Positions 27,372 through 37,370 of a DNA stretch of 64,000 nt are shown piece after piece (the stretch's first letter is position 1; each line of letters opens with the position of its first letter). The translations under genes were made by a program, and so were the position numbers. The notes below the pieces were generated by a model. That model did no database searches. It was not told the origin of the DNA and saw nothing but the letters and a program-made list of their open reading frames with translations. The stretch spans positions 939,627 to 1,003,626 of the forward strand of contig OX638348.1 in NCBI GenBank assembly GCA_951813085.1, read 5' to 3'. This DNA is from an uncultured Opitutaceae bacterium (lineage in GTDB: Bacteria; Verrucomicrobiota; Verrucomicrobiia; Opitutales; Opitutaceae).

Positions 27372-28417
27372 AGATCGGAGAGTTCATCGAAGTTCCTACC
27401 AACACTTTCTACACGATGGGCCTTGTAGTTGGCGTGTTGGTGGTTTCGACAGTGGTCAGACGTCTGCTCCAAGCAAAAAATCCATCCAAAGACTACACCG
27501 AACTCCGCCTGCGCATTCAGTCCTGGTGGTGGATGATAGCGATCTTCTTCACGGTTCTTATAGTTAGTAGGAAATTGGCGATCATACTCTTTGCCTTGCT
27601 TAGCTTCCTCGCTCTTAAGGAATTCCTTTCCATCGTGCCTACACGCCTTTCAGATCGCCGCGCTATTTTCTGGGCTTACGTAGCCATCCCCATCCAGTAC
27701 TACTATGTCGCCTATGATTGGTATGGAATGTTTATCATTTTCATTCCGATCTACTTCTTTCTATTCCTGCCAATGCGAATGGCGCTGATCGGAGAAACGC
27801 GCGGGTTCATCAACTCAGCCGGCGTTATTCATTGGGCAACGATGCTGACGGTTTTCTGTATCTCTCACCTGGCGTATCTCCTGGTGCTCCCAGTGAAAAA
27901 TCCCGATGCTGGTTTCGCCGGCTCTGTGCTCTTCCTCGTTATCATTACTCAAATGAATGACGTCTGCCAATACGTTTGGGGTAAATCACTCGGCAAACTA
28001 AAAATAGTTCCCAAGGTAAGTCCCAATAAAACCTGGGCAGGTTTTGTCGGAGGCGTTCTCAGTGTAGCTCTCGCGGCCTGGTTTCTCGCGCCGTGGCTGA
28101 CACCTCTATCGAATCAACAGGGATTGCTAGCTGGATTCCTCATCGGAATCAGCGGGTTTATTTGGGATATTGTTATATCATCAATCAAGCGAGACTTGGA
28201 GATCAAAGACACGGGTCAATTGATTCCCGGGCATGGAGGAATCCTGGATCGGATGGACAGTCTGACCTACACGTCGCCACTTTTTTCCATTTCATATACT
28301 ACGCCTGCTACTAGGAGTGAATCGAGTGTTGAAGATCTTGTTTTTCCTTTTGGTGGTAAAGCCCACCGTTTTGATCCTGCTCGGATTAAACTTACGTGGA
28401 AAAAGCAGGCTTCCTAA
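27368..28417 (+). CDS. cdsA: Phosphatidate cytidylyltransferase, probable frameshift at the 3' end
   Basis: CdsA makes CDP-diacylglycerol from phosphatidic acid and CTP. The family signature is clear near the C-terminus: SSIKRDLEIKDTGQLIPGHGGILDRMDSL. Eight or so membrane helices precede it, and SPNKTWAGFVGG is also typical. After DSLTYTSPLF the frame leaves the family: SISYTTPATRSESS. In the next frame the same DNA reads FFHFIYYACY and ends at TAG 28312-28314, a normal CdsA tail. A single T missing from a run of six T (about 28280) explains it. As written, the protein runs 34 codons further and overlaps the PlsC gene by 101 bases. It overlaps the upstream gene by four bases. Confidence 0.85.
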   Translation: MKIGEFIEVPTNTFYTMGLVVGVLVVSTVVRRLLQAKNPSKDYTELRLRIQSWWWMIAIFFTVLIVSRKLAIILFALLSFLALKEFLSIVPTRLSDRRAIFWAYVAIPIQYYYVAYDWYGMFIIFIPIYFFLFLPMRMALIGETRGFINSAGVIHWATMLTVFCISHLAYLLVLPVKNPDAGFAGSVLFLVIITQMNDVCQYVWGKSLGKLKIVPKVSPNKTWAGFVGGVLSVALAAWFLAPWLTPLSNQQGLLAGFLIGISGFIWDIVISSIKRDLEIKDTGQLIPGHGGILDRMDSLTYTSPLFSISYTTPATRSESSVEDLVFPFGGKAHRFDPARIKLTWKKQAS

Positions 28418-28961
28418 TCACGGTCCTGCAATCATTGTGGCCAATCACAACAGTCACTTGGACACATTTGTTCTCATGAGCCTGTTTCCCCTCTCCGTTA
28501 TTCATCAGGTTCGACCGGTCGCGGCGGCCGACTATTTTTTTGGCAACGGTAGACTGTTGGCATGGATCGCTGCGCGATGCATCGACATCGTTCCGCTGGA
28601 CAGAAGCGGCAAGACCAAGCGAGAGGATCTCTTTAACAATTGTCACGAGTCATTAGACCAGAGTCAGATACTAATCGTCTTTCCGGAAGGCAGTCGCGGC
28701 CGCCCCGAACAACTGAGTCGCCTACGACGAGGTATTCACTACCTGGTTAAGGACCGCGAAGAAACACCTGTCATCCCGGTCCGGATGCATGGACTGGGCC
28801 ATGCCCTACCCAAAGGCGAGGCGCTGTTCGTGCCTTTCAATTGCGATGTCGTAGTTGGAGATAAGATACGAAAAGCCAGCGATTCGGCAGATTTTCTCAA
28901 ATCCATCTCGGAGTCATTCAACGACCTCTCAAAGTACCTCGTAACAAAAACTCAATCCTAG
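28317..28961 (+). CDS. plsC: 1-acyl-glycerol-3-phosphate acyltransferase (PlsC family)
   Basis: Transfers an acyl group to lysophosphatidic acid to give phosphatidic acid, the CdsA substrate. The catalytic HX4D motif is NHNSHLDT, and the glycerophosphate-binding block is FPEGSRGRP; a hydrophobic N-terminal segment (ILFFLLVVKPTVLILLG) holds it to the membrane. It has 214 residues, a typical length. The start is GTG two bases after the corrected CdsA stop, preceded by AGGAG. With CdsA and the CDP-alcohol transferase it forms a short pathway from lysophosphatidate to a phospholipid. Confidence 0.88.
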   Translation: MNRVLKILFFLLVVKPTVLILLGLNLRGKSRLPNHGPAIIVANHNSHLDTFVLMSLFPLSVIHQVRPVAAADYFFGNGRLLAWIAARCIDIVPLDRSGKTKREDLFNNCHESLDQSQILIVFPEGSRGRPEQLSRLRRGIHYLVKDREETPVIPVRMHGLGHALPKGEALFVPFNCDVVVGDKIRKASDSADFLKSISESFNDLSKYLVTKTQS

Positions 28962-29103
28962 GATCATTCCTTCCTGTTTTTTATTAAAAGATCATCACGA
29001 TCCTATATATTAGCGCCATTGTCGGTGCACTCTCCATGCCTAAGAACCGATGCCGCCGAGAAAGGAAGCGCTCCTGTTGATACGAAACGCATAAGTCCCT
29101 CAA

Positions 29104-29176
29104 GGTCCTGCCCGCGTGAAACGCGGATCCTAGTCCCGCCTCGGCGGGAATCTAGCGAGTGCAGCGAGCGATGTTA
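29104..29176. repeat. REP-like palindromic unit, cluster B
   Basis: GGTCCTGCC is followed by hairpins CCGCGT-GAA-ACGCGG and TCCCGCC-TC-GGCGGGA, then GCAGCGAGCGATGTTA. The outer parts match clusters at 13271 and 30647, and the stems differ, as expected for REP families that keep their ends and vary the loops. Nothing else is seen in the 295-base gap. Confidence 0.65.
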
Positions 29177-29256
29177 AAAAATACAACCAGTATGTCCCCT
29201 GTGTTTATGCAGCAGGCATGGGTTTTATCCTGTGATACTCGTAGCAAGCTAATCGG

Positions 29257-30579
29257 CTATTTGTTGAGACGTTCGATTAGCCTCTGTTTGGTTTCTTCAG
29301 GGATGTCAGTTCGGTTTGGGAGGGTCTCTTTAAGTTTCTCGACGAGGGCTCCCGTTTTAGGTTTGTTTCGCTCGTTGACAGCATTACTTACGATGTTCGA
29401 GAGAATGTTCCCAGTGAGCTTCGGGTCTGAGTAGCCTTCCGTGAGGGCGAGTATTTCCAGAGGGTCAGTTTGCTCGTTTATGTGCGCGTATAGGATTGAG
29501 GAGGTAGCAGTCTTTCGGGTGTCGTCATCTTCAATTGATCGGACGTATTCATCCGCTGCGGCCAGATCAGCTCGCGCCCAATTCATTGCGACAGTGCGAA
29601 CGCTCTGCTCGCGCTTCTTCGGGTCGGATACTTGATTGGCGAATTGCATTCCGGCTTCCGGATTTACTCTCGCCAGCGTCGACATGAAGCGACTGTTGGA
29701 AAGGGCGTCCTTGTCCACGATCGAATCGAGTTGATAGAGAATCGCGTCGAATTCGTCGTCGGTTGCTCCTCGGACCAAGCTGATGGCGATGCCTGGCAAC
29801 GCATCGGCGACCGCTTCCACGGATTGATTCTCGATTGCGTACTGGAAGGCCTCGTTGCCGTCCGCGGCTGCCCAACCATTGAGAAAGCCGGTCATGGCGC
29901 TGCGGGACTGCTCGCTGTCCTCCATCGCCTCTCCTCCGGTCCCGAAGCTTATCTTGCCCCCTGTACTGTACTCGGATGTGAGATCAAACGCCATTTTCAA
30001 ATCCTTGTCCGCGATGGCCGTGATGACTCCGCCTGCCCACGATGACGCCATTCTGCCGTTGTTGGTCGCGGTCATAAGGGCTTCCCAGGCTTCGATCGGA
30101 TTCGTCTTGGCCCAGCTTGAGGCGACAGTGGAAAGATAGGCGCTTCTCTTCTGGCCTTTCATTTCCATCGCATGAGCAAACGCTGCAGAACCATCAATCT
30201 CAGCCCATTTGTGAAAGAGAGCGGTATACATATCTCCTTTTCGAGCGCTGGGCGGGAGCTCTTCGATATCCGCGAGGTATTGCTCGATATTGTCGGAAGT
30301 CAGTCGATCGAAGTATTGAGACGCCAAACGCCAACGCGATTGATCGTCTTTCGAATCGAATATATCTCGGAGGCTAGGAGGGGAGGGTTCGTTGCTTGAG
30401 GATTCGGTAGTTTGTAGCGAACGGGCAACTACATATTCTTGGTATTCGGTGTCGCTAGACGATTGAGTGATCGATTCGCTTGGCTCGGAAACCGCTGCGT
30501 TTCTTACACCGAGCTGATACCCTGCGACGCCCGCGATCACCACGAGGGCTCCCATTTCTACCCACTTTGCTAGATTCAT
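29257..30579 (-). CDS. Membrane-anchored helical-repeat protein, paralogue 2
   Basis: 440 residues. The opening MNLAKWVEMGALVVIAGVAG is one membrane helix, followed by an acidic serine-rich linker and helical repeats: LFHKWAEIDGSAAFAHAME, VASSWAKTNPIEAWEALMTATNNG, FLNGWAAADGNEAFQYAIEN, VAMNWARADLAAADEYVRS. Spacing and sequence match paralogue 1 at 22980-24530, including AWxxLxxAxNNG. No catalytic motif is visible. The order of repeats suggests one duplicated gene 5 kb apart. Likely a scaffold or a surface protein; the role is unknown. Confidence 0.65.
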   Translation of the reverse strand: MNLAKWVEMGALVVIAGVAGYQLGVRNAAVSEPSESITQSSSDTEYQEYVVARSLQTTESSSNEPSPPSLRDIFDSKDDQSRWRLASQYFDRLTSDNIEQYLADIEELPPSARKGDMYTALFHKWAEIDGSAAFAHAMEMKGQKRSAYLSTVASSWAKTNPIEAWEALMTATNNGRMASSWAGGVITAIADKDLKMAFDLTSEYSTGGKISFGTGGEAMEDSEQSRSAMTGFLNGWAAADGNEAFQYAIENQSVEAVADALPGIAISLVRGATDDEFDAILYQLDSIVDKDALSNSRFMSTLARVNPEAGMQFANQVSDPKKREQSVRTVAMNWARADLAAADEYVRSIEDDDTRKTATSSILYAHINEQTDPLEILALTEGYSDPKLTGNILSNIVSNAVNERNKPKTGALVEKLKETLPNRTDIPEETKQRLIERLNK

Positions 30580-30646
30580 GGCAAATGATATAGCAGACTG
30601 GATATTAGATTATCAACACTGAACTAGATTGCGGTAATGAGGTGTT

Positions 30647-30842
30647 TTATAACATCGCCCCAACACAGTCGGGGCTAGATCCACTCACTCCGCTCGCGGG
30701 CAGGATCCCCGCTGAGCGGGGGCAGGTTCGTCCGGTAGGCATTCGAGTAAATTAAAGATCAAGGTCCTGCCTCCGCGAAGCAGGAGATCCTGCCCGCGAA
30801 CCTTGTGAGTGGATCCAGCGAGTCCAGCGAGCGATGTTATAA
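30647..30842. repeat. 196-bp palindromic element with 12-bp terminal inverted repeats
   Basis: It begins TTATAACATCGC and ends GCGATGTTATAA, a perfect 12-bp inverted pair. Inside, CTAGATCCACTCAC near the left mirrors GTGAGTGGATCCAG near the right, and GGCAGGATCC/GGCAGGTTC and GGTCCTGCC blocks face each other. Hairpins such as CCCCGCT-GA-GCGGGG are included. It looks like two REP units head to head (a BIME) and carries no gene. The tail matches the RAYT-flanking unit. Confidence 0.75.
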
Positions 30843-30881
30843 ACCACCGCTTCGCCTATCCTATCTCTCATGATTGCTCCC

Positions 30882-30960
30882 CTAGCGCTCGTTTCCTGGT
30901 GATAGGAAATGAATGCGTCTCTTTGTTCGCTACGATTGTTCCGATTTGATTCGAAGGGAG
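30882..30960 (+). repeat. Dispersed 65-bp repeat, copy 4
   Basis: TGATAGGAAATGAATGCGTC, TCTTTGTTCGCTACGATTGT, TCCGATTTGATTCGAAGGGA. It lies just past the stop of the minus-strand dehydrogenase subunit, next to the REP element. Confidence 0.7.
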
Positions 30961-30963
30961 CTG

Positions 30964-31641
30964 TTACTTCACCGTTTGCTCAAGCCCCAGTTTATCCAGT
31001 ACTTCTTGCGGGGGTCCGTCGAATGTGGGCAATGGCACGTTACCCACATAGCCGATGGCCTTCCAACCTTCGGGCGTTCCGTAATAGGCTCCCATGCAAA
31101 GTCCGGTAAATTCGTAGAAGAATGTCTCTGCTCGACCAAGAAGCGTTCGCTTTCCCTTGGCCTTTGCCGCATCCTCTAGCAAGGTCGATATTTGGCTTGG
31201 CGAAAGCTCCGCCAGACTCTTCCCAAATCGCTCCTGGCTCAGCGTATCCGCCACTTCCAATCCGGGCAAGATGCTCTCCCGGCTTCTTTGCTGTTTCGGG
31301 TAAGGAGCGCTCACCCATTCGTCGATGAATTCCGGGACTCCCAAGTCGCTCGCCGCTGGCCCCCATTCATCCTTTGGTAGTATCGCATCCGCCAATACAG
31401 TAACTGTTTCCCGTTGCTTGCGGCTCAGCGTCAAGGGCCACACATCTCCGGGCTTATAGATATCCGTAACCTTGGGATCTTTCCCGTAGCCGACTGCAAC
31501 GGGCTCTCCTGCGGCTGCCGTCGCATCTTGCCCCCACGTTCCCAATGGACCAACCTGAGAAGCGGCTGCGGCCGCAGTAAACCACTTGATGATCTCGCGG
31601 CGGGATATACGTCCTGTTTCCTGATCTCTTTCCATTTTCAA
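30964..31641 (-). CDS. Gluconate 2-dehydrogenase subunit 3 family protein (GMC partner)
   Basis: 225 residues with a Tat leader, SRREIIKWFTAAAAASQVG. The body has the family's LTLSRKQRETVTVLADAILPKDEWGPAASDLGVPEFIDEWV and the late AETFFYEFTGLCMGAYYGTPEGWKAIGY. This small subunit is exported, carrying the flavoprotein partner with it. It starts seven bases after the GMC gene stop, so the two are co-transcribed. Together they oxidise a sugar or polyol in the periplasm. Confidence 0.85.
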   Translation of the reverse strand: MKMERDQETGRISRREIIKWFTAAAAASQVGPLGTWGQDATAAAGEPVAVGYGKDPKVTDIYKPGDVWPLTLSRKQRETVTVLADAILPKDEWGPAASDLGVPEFIDEWVSAPYPKQQRSRESILPGLEVADTLSQERFGKSLAELSPSQISTLLEDAAKAKGKRTLLGRAETFFYEFTGLCMGAYYGTPEGWKAIGYVGNVPLPTFDGPPQEVLDKLGLEQTVK

Positions 31642-31648
31642 TTGAGGA

Positions 31649-33448
31649 TTAAAGGTTTCCTTTGGCTGACTCTTCTATGATTCGGTCCGCGCAGCGCCAG
31701 GCGAGGGCCATTATCGTCAAGGTTGGATTCTTATCCGCGTTAGACACAAACGGGGCCGCATCCGCGAGAAAAAGGTTTTTCACGTCCCAGGTTTGATTCC
31801 ATTTGTTGCACACGGAGTCGTTTGGATCGTCTCCCATACGAGCTCCTCCGACCTCGTGCTTCACATTCCCACCGGGACGAACGACCTCGTATCCATTATT
31901 GGCTAGCTTGCGGGTCGGCTTGCCCCCCATTTCTTCAATCATGTCCGCGAAGGTATGCTCCCCGTGCATGACGATTTTCATTTCGTTTTCCGACCATTTC
32001 CAATGCCACTTGAGAACGGGGATGCCCCATTTGTCCTTAACGTCCGAATCGAGCTCTGCATAGCAATGCTCGTTCGGGATCATGTGGCCACGGCTGGCGA
32101 AATTGATAAAGGAGCCATAGTATCGTCGGGCATCTTCCTTGAGTTTCGCTCCATGCAGGCCTCGTAGGTATCTCATGGAAACCGGGCTACCTCCTCCCGG
32201 CATCCGACGGGTCGAGCCGATCTCGATATGGTATCCGCGAGCGAAATCTAGTTTACCTTGACGCTGCGCCTCCAAGCCCCACCACGGCGAGTAGAAATGG
32301 CTTCCTCCCGCTCCGTCCTCGTTGTGAGGGGGCAGGTTTTCCAAGGCGGGAATCTGGCCCTGCAAACTGCTTGCCACCGTATCCATAACCCACTTGCCGA
32401 CGACGCCATTTCCGTTGCCGATCCCATCGGGATGGCGGTTGCTTTTCGAGTTAAGCAGGATGCGAACGGATTCGCCACTGCTGGCCGCCAACACCACGAC
32501 CTTGCCCTTCACACGTTCTTCTTTGCCAGTTGTCTTGTCTACGAACAGGACACCGTCGGCCTTTCCGTCTTGACCAATCAGAACTTCGCGGGCGTGAGCG
32601 TTGGGAATGATGTCCAAGTTTCCGCTCTCGAGCGCCGGCGGCAAATGAACCGTGGTACTTTGATAGGTGGCCTTGATACTGCAACCCCGACCGCAGTTGG
32701 TCGCCCAAAAGCATGCCGCCCGGCTACGCATGGAATCGCCCACGATCTTTTGGGCCCGCTTGTTTCCTGGATGGAGCTTCGCTGGTATTGTATCCGCATC
32801 GAGCTGTTTCGTCAGCACCGCTCGGTGTATGGGCACTACCGGTACACCAAGCTTTTTTCCCGTTTTTTGGGCAAGCAAATCGCCTACGCGGCCTTTAGGG
32901 GGCGGCAAGAGCACTCCTAGAGGCGAGTCAGGAATATTTTCCATTCCTTCATTAGTGCCGAAAACCCCAATCAGCATTTCGACCTTGTCGTAGTAGGGCG
33001 CCACGTCCTCATAGGAAATGGGCCAATCGAATCCAAGCCCATCATAGCTGTAGGGCTTGAAGTCATACGGACCGTTTCGCAGGGATATCCTTCCCCAATG
33101 GTTGGTACGTCCGCCCATCATTCGAGCCCGCCACCAGGTGAACTGCTCGTCCTTATGATCGCTTCCCTGCGTGTAGGGTTCGCCCGGCACTTCCCAGCCC
33201 CCATCAATCGTTGCGTCCCAGAAGCCCATGTCCTTGTCCGGCGTGGAGCTCCCGCCTAATGGGGCTTGGTCTGCTCGTTGGAACATCGGGGTTTCCGTCA
33301 GCGGATCATAGGAGCGTCCTGCCTCAAGCATAACGCATTTCAGTCCAGCCAGGGTAAGCGTATAGGCCATTTGCCCTCCGCCCGCTCCTGAGCCAACGAT
33401 GACTACATCGTACTCCGGTTTTGCTTGGTCTATGGATATCGTAGGCAT
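31649..33448 (-). CDS. GMC-family oxidoreductase, large flavoprotein subunit
   Basis: 599 residues. The FAD-binding dinucleotide fold is YDVVIVGSGAGGGQMAYTLTLAG, followed by MLEAGRSYDP, RMMGGRTNHWGRISLR and the C-terminal NADKNPTLTIMALAWRCAD. It lacks its own leader, which fits export with the Tat subunit encoded next. The start MPTISIDQAKPEYD is chosen because the longer frame runs back through a copy of the dispersed repeat. Related proteins oxidise gluconate, glucose or fructose; the substrate here is uncertain. Confidence 0.88.
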   Translation of the reverse strand: MPTISIDQAKPEYDVVIVGSGAGGGQMAYTLTLAGLKCVMLEAGRSYDPLTETPMFQRADQAPLGGSSTPDKDMGFWDATIDGGWEVPGEPYTQGSDHKDEQFTWWRARMMGGRTNHWGRISLRNGPYDFKPYSYDGLGFDWPISYEDVAPYYDKVEMLIGVFGTNEGMENIPDSPLGVLLPPPKGRVGDLLAQKTGKKLGVPVVPIHRAVLTKQLDADTIPAKLHPGNKRAQKIVGDSMRSRAACFWATNCGRGCSIKATYQSTTVHLPPALESGNLDIIPNAHAREVLIGQDGKADGVLFVDKTTGKEERVKGKVVVLAASSGESVRILLNSKSNRHPDGIGNGNGVVGKWVMDTVASSLQGQIPALENLPPHNEDGAGGSHFYSPWWGLEAQRQGKLDFARGYHIEIGSTRRMPGGGSPVSMRYLRGLHGAKLKEDARRYYGSFINFASRGHMIPNEHCYAELDSDVKDKWGIPVLKWHWKWSENEMKIVMHGEHTFADMIEEMGGKPTRKLANNGYEVVRPGGNVKHEVGGARMGDDPNDSVCNKWNQTWDVKNLFLADAAPFVSNADKNPTLTIMALAWRCADRIIEESAKGNL

Positions 33449-33470
33449 CTGTAATTCGTAACTCGTTCTT

Positions 33471-33525
33471 GTTGATAGGAAATGAATGCGTCTCTTCGTT
33501 CGGTACAATCGTTCTGGTTTGAATC
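33471..33525 (+). repeat. Dispersed 65-bp repeat, copy 5
   Basis: GTTGATAGGAAATGAATGCG, TCTCTTCGTTCGGTACAATC, GTTCTGGTTTGAATC. It fills the gap between the sulfatase stop and the GMC gene on the minus strand, so it may form part of the GMC leader region. Confidence 0.65.
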
Positions 33526-34958
33526 TACTGAGCGCTTGGTTGATGCTTCGCTTGTACTTGTTGTCTGAATACGGAGTCTCCAAACGGATCATTGGTCTGC
33601 TCTTGCCAGTCCGCGAGGCTCTCTTTGAGGCGGGTGAGGATTCGCTTGGACGATTGCGCATTGGCGATGTTGAAGAATTCGACAGGATCTTCTTGCAGAT
33701 CGTAGAGTTCCCACTCGGGTGGATTGGGCAGGCGATCCATGGCTATGCGAGCAGGATGGTCGCGCGGTAGTTCTTGGGCTAAGTTCCAGGCTTGGTCGCC
33801 GTCAACCCCGTTGCTGGCCTTGGCTTGGCCGGCAAGTAGGTTGTGGATGAGCTTGTAGCGCCCATCGGTGATGGCTCGGCGGGGGAAAAAGGGGCTAGCT
33901 CCGTGATAGTGAAATTCGGCGACGAGAGTATCGCGCCAATCGCGTGTATTCGAATCTCGCAGTACGGGTTTCAAGGAACGCCCGTGGAGGCTGACAGGCG
34001 CATCGACTCCGGCTGCCTCTAGGATTGTAGGGTAGATATCGATACTGCCCACGAGTCGGTCGGATACATGCGGTTTGGAAATGCCGGGCCAGTTGACTAT
34101 GAAGGGCACGCGCAGACCGGCTTCGTAACAACTCGTTTTGCCTCGCGTGAAGGGCGGTCCATGATCGCCCAGGAAAATGATCAGGGTATTTTCGTCATGA
34201 CCGGTTTCCTTCAAAATCTCCATCAGCTTCCCAATAGCGATGTCAATGCGATGCACGCAGTTGTAGTAGCCAGCGATCTTCGTTCGTTGCTCTGGCGTGT
34301 CGATGCCTTGCCAGGGCCAGGCGGGAACGTCGTCGGCGGACAGCAGGGTTTCGGGAATGCCTTGGACCTGGTCCGGCAAGTACTGCGTACTGCGGCTACC
34401 GTCGGGCAGGCGATCGCGTTGCACATGCGGGTCGAAGAGATTGAACATGAGAAACCAGGGTTCCTCTGAATCGGCTTCTAGGAATTCTCGGGCGAATTGC
34501 AGTTGCTTGCGGACGTCGCGTTGACCGAATCCCTCCTTGGTGTTGAGATCGAAAGCGAAGCGTTTTTCTGGGTCGACGTGGAGTTTGCCGATGATGCCCG
34601 TGCGATAGCCGGCTCGTTTTAGAACGTTCGGCAGGAGGTTGTCGATGAGCGCCTCATGGACCCGAAAGCCGACATTCGCATTAGCCAATCCGTAGTGGCC
34701 ATTGCCATGCGGATACAGTCCCGTGAACATAGTCGATCGCGAGGGGCTGCAGGACGCTTGGCTGACATAGGCGGTTTCGAAACGGGTCGAACGGGCGGCG
34801 AGCGCATCGATATGCGGCGTGTTGGCGATTGGGTCTCCGTAGCAGGAGAGCTGAATGCCCAAGTCGTCGGCAGTGATCAGTAGCGCGTTCAGGCGCTCGG
34901 TACCGGAAAGCGCCGATGTCAGCGCAAGGATGAAGAGCAAGAGAGAGGCTGATTTCAT
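33525..34958 (-). CDS. Secreted sulfatase
   Basis: An intact type I sulfatase. The leader MKSASLLLFILALTSALSG fixes the start; the frame extends 18 codons upstream without homology. The metal site is NALLITADDLG, the formylglycine motif ASCSPSRSTMFTGLYP has Cys70, and the second half has IIFLGDHGPPFTRGKTSCYEAGLRVPFIV. Length is 477 residues. It lies before the GMC dehydrogenase on the same strand, 76 bases apart. Probably removes sulfate from a polysaccharide in the periplasm; the position on the sugar is not predictable. Confidence 0.9.
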   Translation of the reverse strand: MKSASLLLFILALTSALSGTERLNALLITADDLGIQLSCYGDPIANTPHIDALAARSTRFETAYVSQASCSPSRSTMFTGLYPHGNGHYGLANANVGFRVHEALIDNLLPNVLKRAGYRTGIIGKLHVDPEKRFAFDLNTKEGFGQRDVRKQLQFAREFLEADSEEPWFLMFNLFDPHVQRDRLPDGSRSTQYLPDQVQGIPETLLSADDVPAWPWQGIDTPEQRTKIAGYYNCVHRIDIAIGKLMEILKETGHDENTLIIFLGDHGPPFTRGKTSCYEAGLRVPFIVNWPGISKPHVSDRLVGSIDIYPTILEAAGVDAPVSLHGRSLKPVLRDSNTRDWRDTLVAEFHYHGASPFFPRRAITDGRYKLIHNLLAGQAKASNGVDGDQAWNLAQELPRDHPARIAMDRLPNPPEWELYDLQEDPVEFFNIANAQSSKRILTRLKESLADWQEQTNDPFGDSVFRQQVQAKHQPSAQ

Positions 34959-35145
34959 GGCGATAGAGTACGAGGTGGAATGCACCCTAGTTCCAAACGT
35001 CGGCGCGTTCAAGCTTGCGAATAGAAATCGATGGGCTCGGGTCTGTGGCGTTTTGGGCGGTTCTATTGCTCGATACGCGCCGCCATGCGCTGGATCACGG
35101 CTTGCGGAATTTGCCGACCACGCAGGGTCGCATGTCGGATCTTCG

Positions 35146-36387
<1,242 letters not shown>

Positions 36388-36473
36388 AACCGATAGTTCC
36401 ATCAACGAAATTGAAGTGGGTTGATATGCTTTCGGTCTATCGCCGCTCGCGCAAGACCGCGAGTGGGCGGGTT

Positions 36474-36520
36474 GTTGATCGGAAGTGAATGTGTCTCTTC
36501 GTTCGGTACAATTTTCAGTT
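36474..36520 (+). repeat. Dispersed 65-bp repeat, copy 6 (3' part missing)
   Basis: GTTGATCGGAAGTGAATGTG, TCTCTTCGTTCGGTACAATT, after which similarity fades. It lies upstream of the minus-strand VCBS gene. The rest of the 430-base gap up to the STN gene shows no gene. Confidence 0.6.
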
Positions 36521-36816
36521 GTTCGAGCGTCCGCATTGGCTGGATCCGGGTTCCGCGGCGATTGATGAACGGAGCAAAAACGAACCAAAGTATCATTCTG
36601 GTGACCATGTCTAAAAATGCTTCGCTGCATTGTGGCTAGGGATAAGCGGGAAGTGAAGTATATGTATTCTAATTGGAAAGGCGATGGGGTTTGGGATTTA
36701 AAGGTAGTATCTAGCTGCGGAGTGATTTTTTGAAAAAACCTCTAGTTAAAGGGGAGGGGGCTGTTCGTTTCAGTAGGGAGAGGGTTTTCGGGAGCGAACT
36801 GAGTTAATGGCGGAGA

Positions 36817-37188
36817 ATGAAAAGGCATTTTGAAGATGAGCGTGGATCGTCGGCAGTTTTTGCGGGGGGGTTGCTCTTGGGGGTGGCCTTGTCGCTGTGG
36901 GTCGCTTCCCAAGCCGAGGAGTCGGCAGAAGCGAAAAAGAGTTTCAAAATGTCGGCCGGCAACGCGGCCCGTACGCTCAAGCAGGCCGCCCGTCAAGCAG
37001 GGGTGGATATCGTCTTTTCCGCGGATATAGTGGAAGGCGTGAAGACGCGGGCGATCAAGGGAGACTACCCCCCGAGCGAAGCGCTGAATCTAATGTTGCG
37101 GGGATCGTCGCTAGTCGCGGTGAAACATCGGAAGTCAGGGGTCTTTCTCATAAAGCGACAGAAGGCGACTGTGGTGGGGGAAATATGA
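36817..37188 (+). CDS. Orphan STN-domain (secretin/TonB short N-terminal) protein
   Basis: 123 residues: a basic start, one hydrophobic segment (GGLLLGVALSLWVASQ) and then a complete STN fold, FKMSAGNAARTLKQAARQAGVDIVFSADIVEGVKTRAIKGDYPPSEALNL, ending VKHRKSGVFLIKRQ. STN domains at the N-terminus of TonB receptors talk to FecR-type anti-sigma factors. Here the domain stands alone, upstream of the sigma and FecR genes, and closely resembles the STN part of the receptor at 39375. It may be a remnant of a second receptor, or a separate signalling piece. Confidence 0.7.
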   Translation: MKRHFEDERGSSAVFAGGLLLGVALSLWVASQAEESAEAKKSFKMSAGNAARTLKQAARQAGVDIVFSADIVEGVKTRAIKGDYPPSEALNLMLRGSSLVAVKHRKSGVFLIKRQKATVVGEI

Positions 37189-37208
37189 ATGTCTTTAGAA
37201 TAGTTCGA

Positions 37209-37306
37209 GGTAGGGCGGCATCGCCGAGGCCGCCGTTCTGCCTATCATCTCTGGAATCGCTGGATTCTCTCAACCTAGGCGGCGTCCTCGGCGATGCCCC
37301 CCTACC
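37209..37306. repeat. Long imperfect inverted repeat before the sigma gene
   Basis: GGTAGGGCGGCATCGCCGAG and CTCGGCGATGCCCCCCTACC pair across about 45 bases, with further pairing of GGCCGCCG and CGGCGTC. It could fold into a strong hairpin in RNA and may end STN transcription or be another repeat unit. There is no T tract, so a standard terminator is doubtful. Confidence 0.55.
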
Positions 37307-37370
37307 TACAGACCATTGACTCCCTTCTCCCGTTTCCAATAAACTAAACACCCCTGAAGAATTGCAAGCA

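Noticed and set aside
33449..33661. Upstream extension of the GMC gene
   Set aside because: The extra residues are translated dispersed repeat and the end of the neighbouring sulfatase; homology starts at MPTISIDQ.
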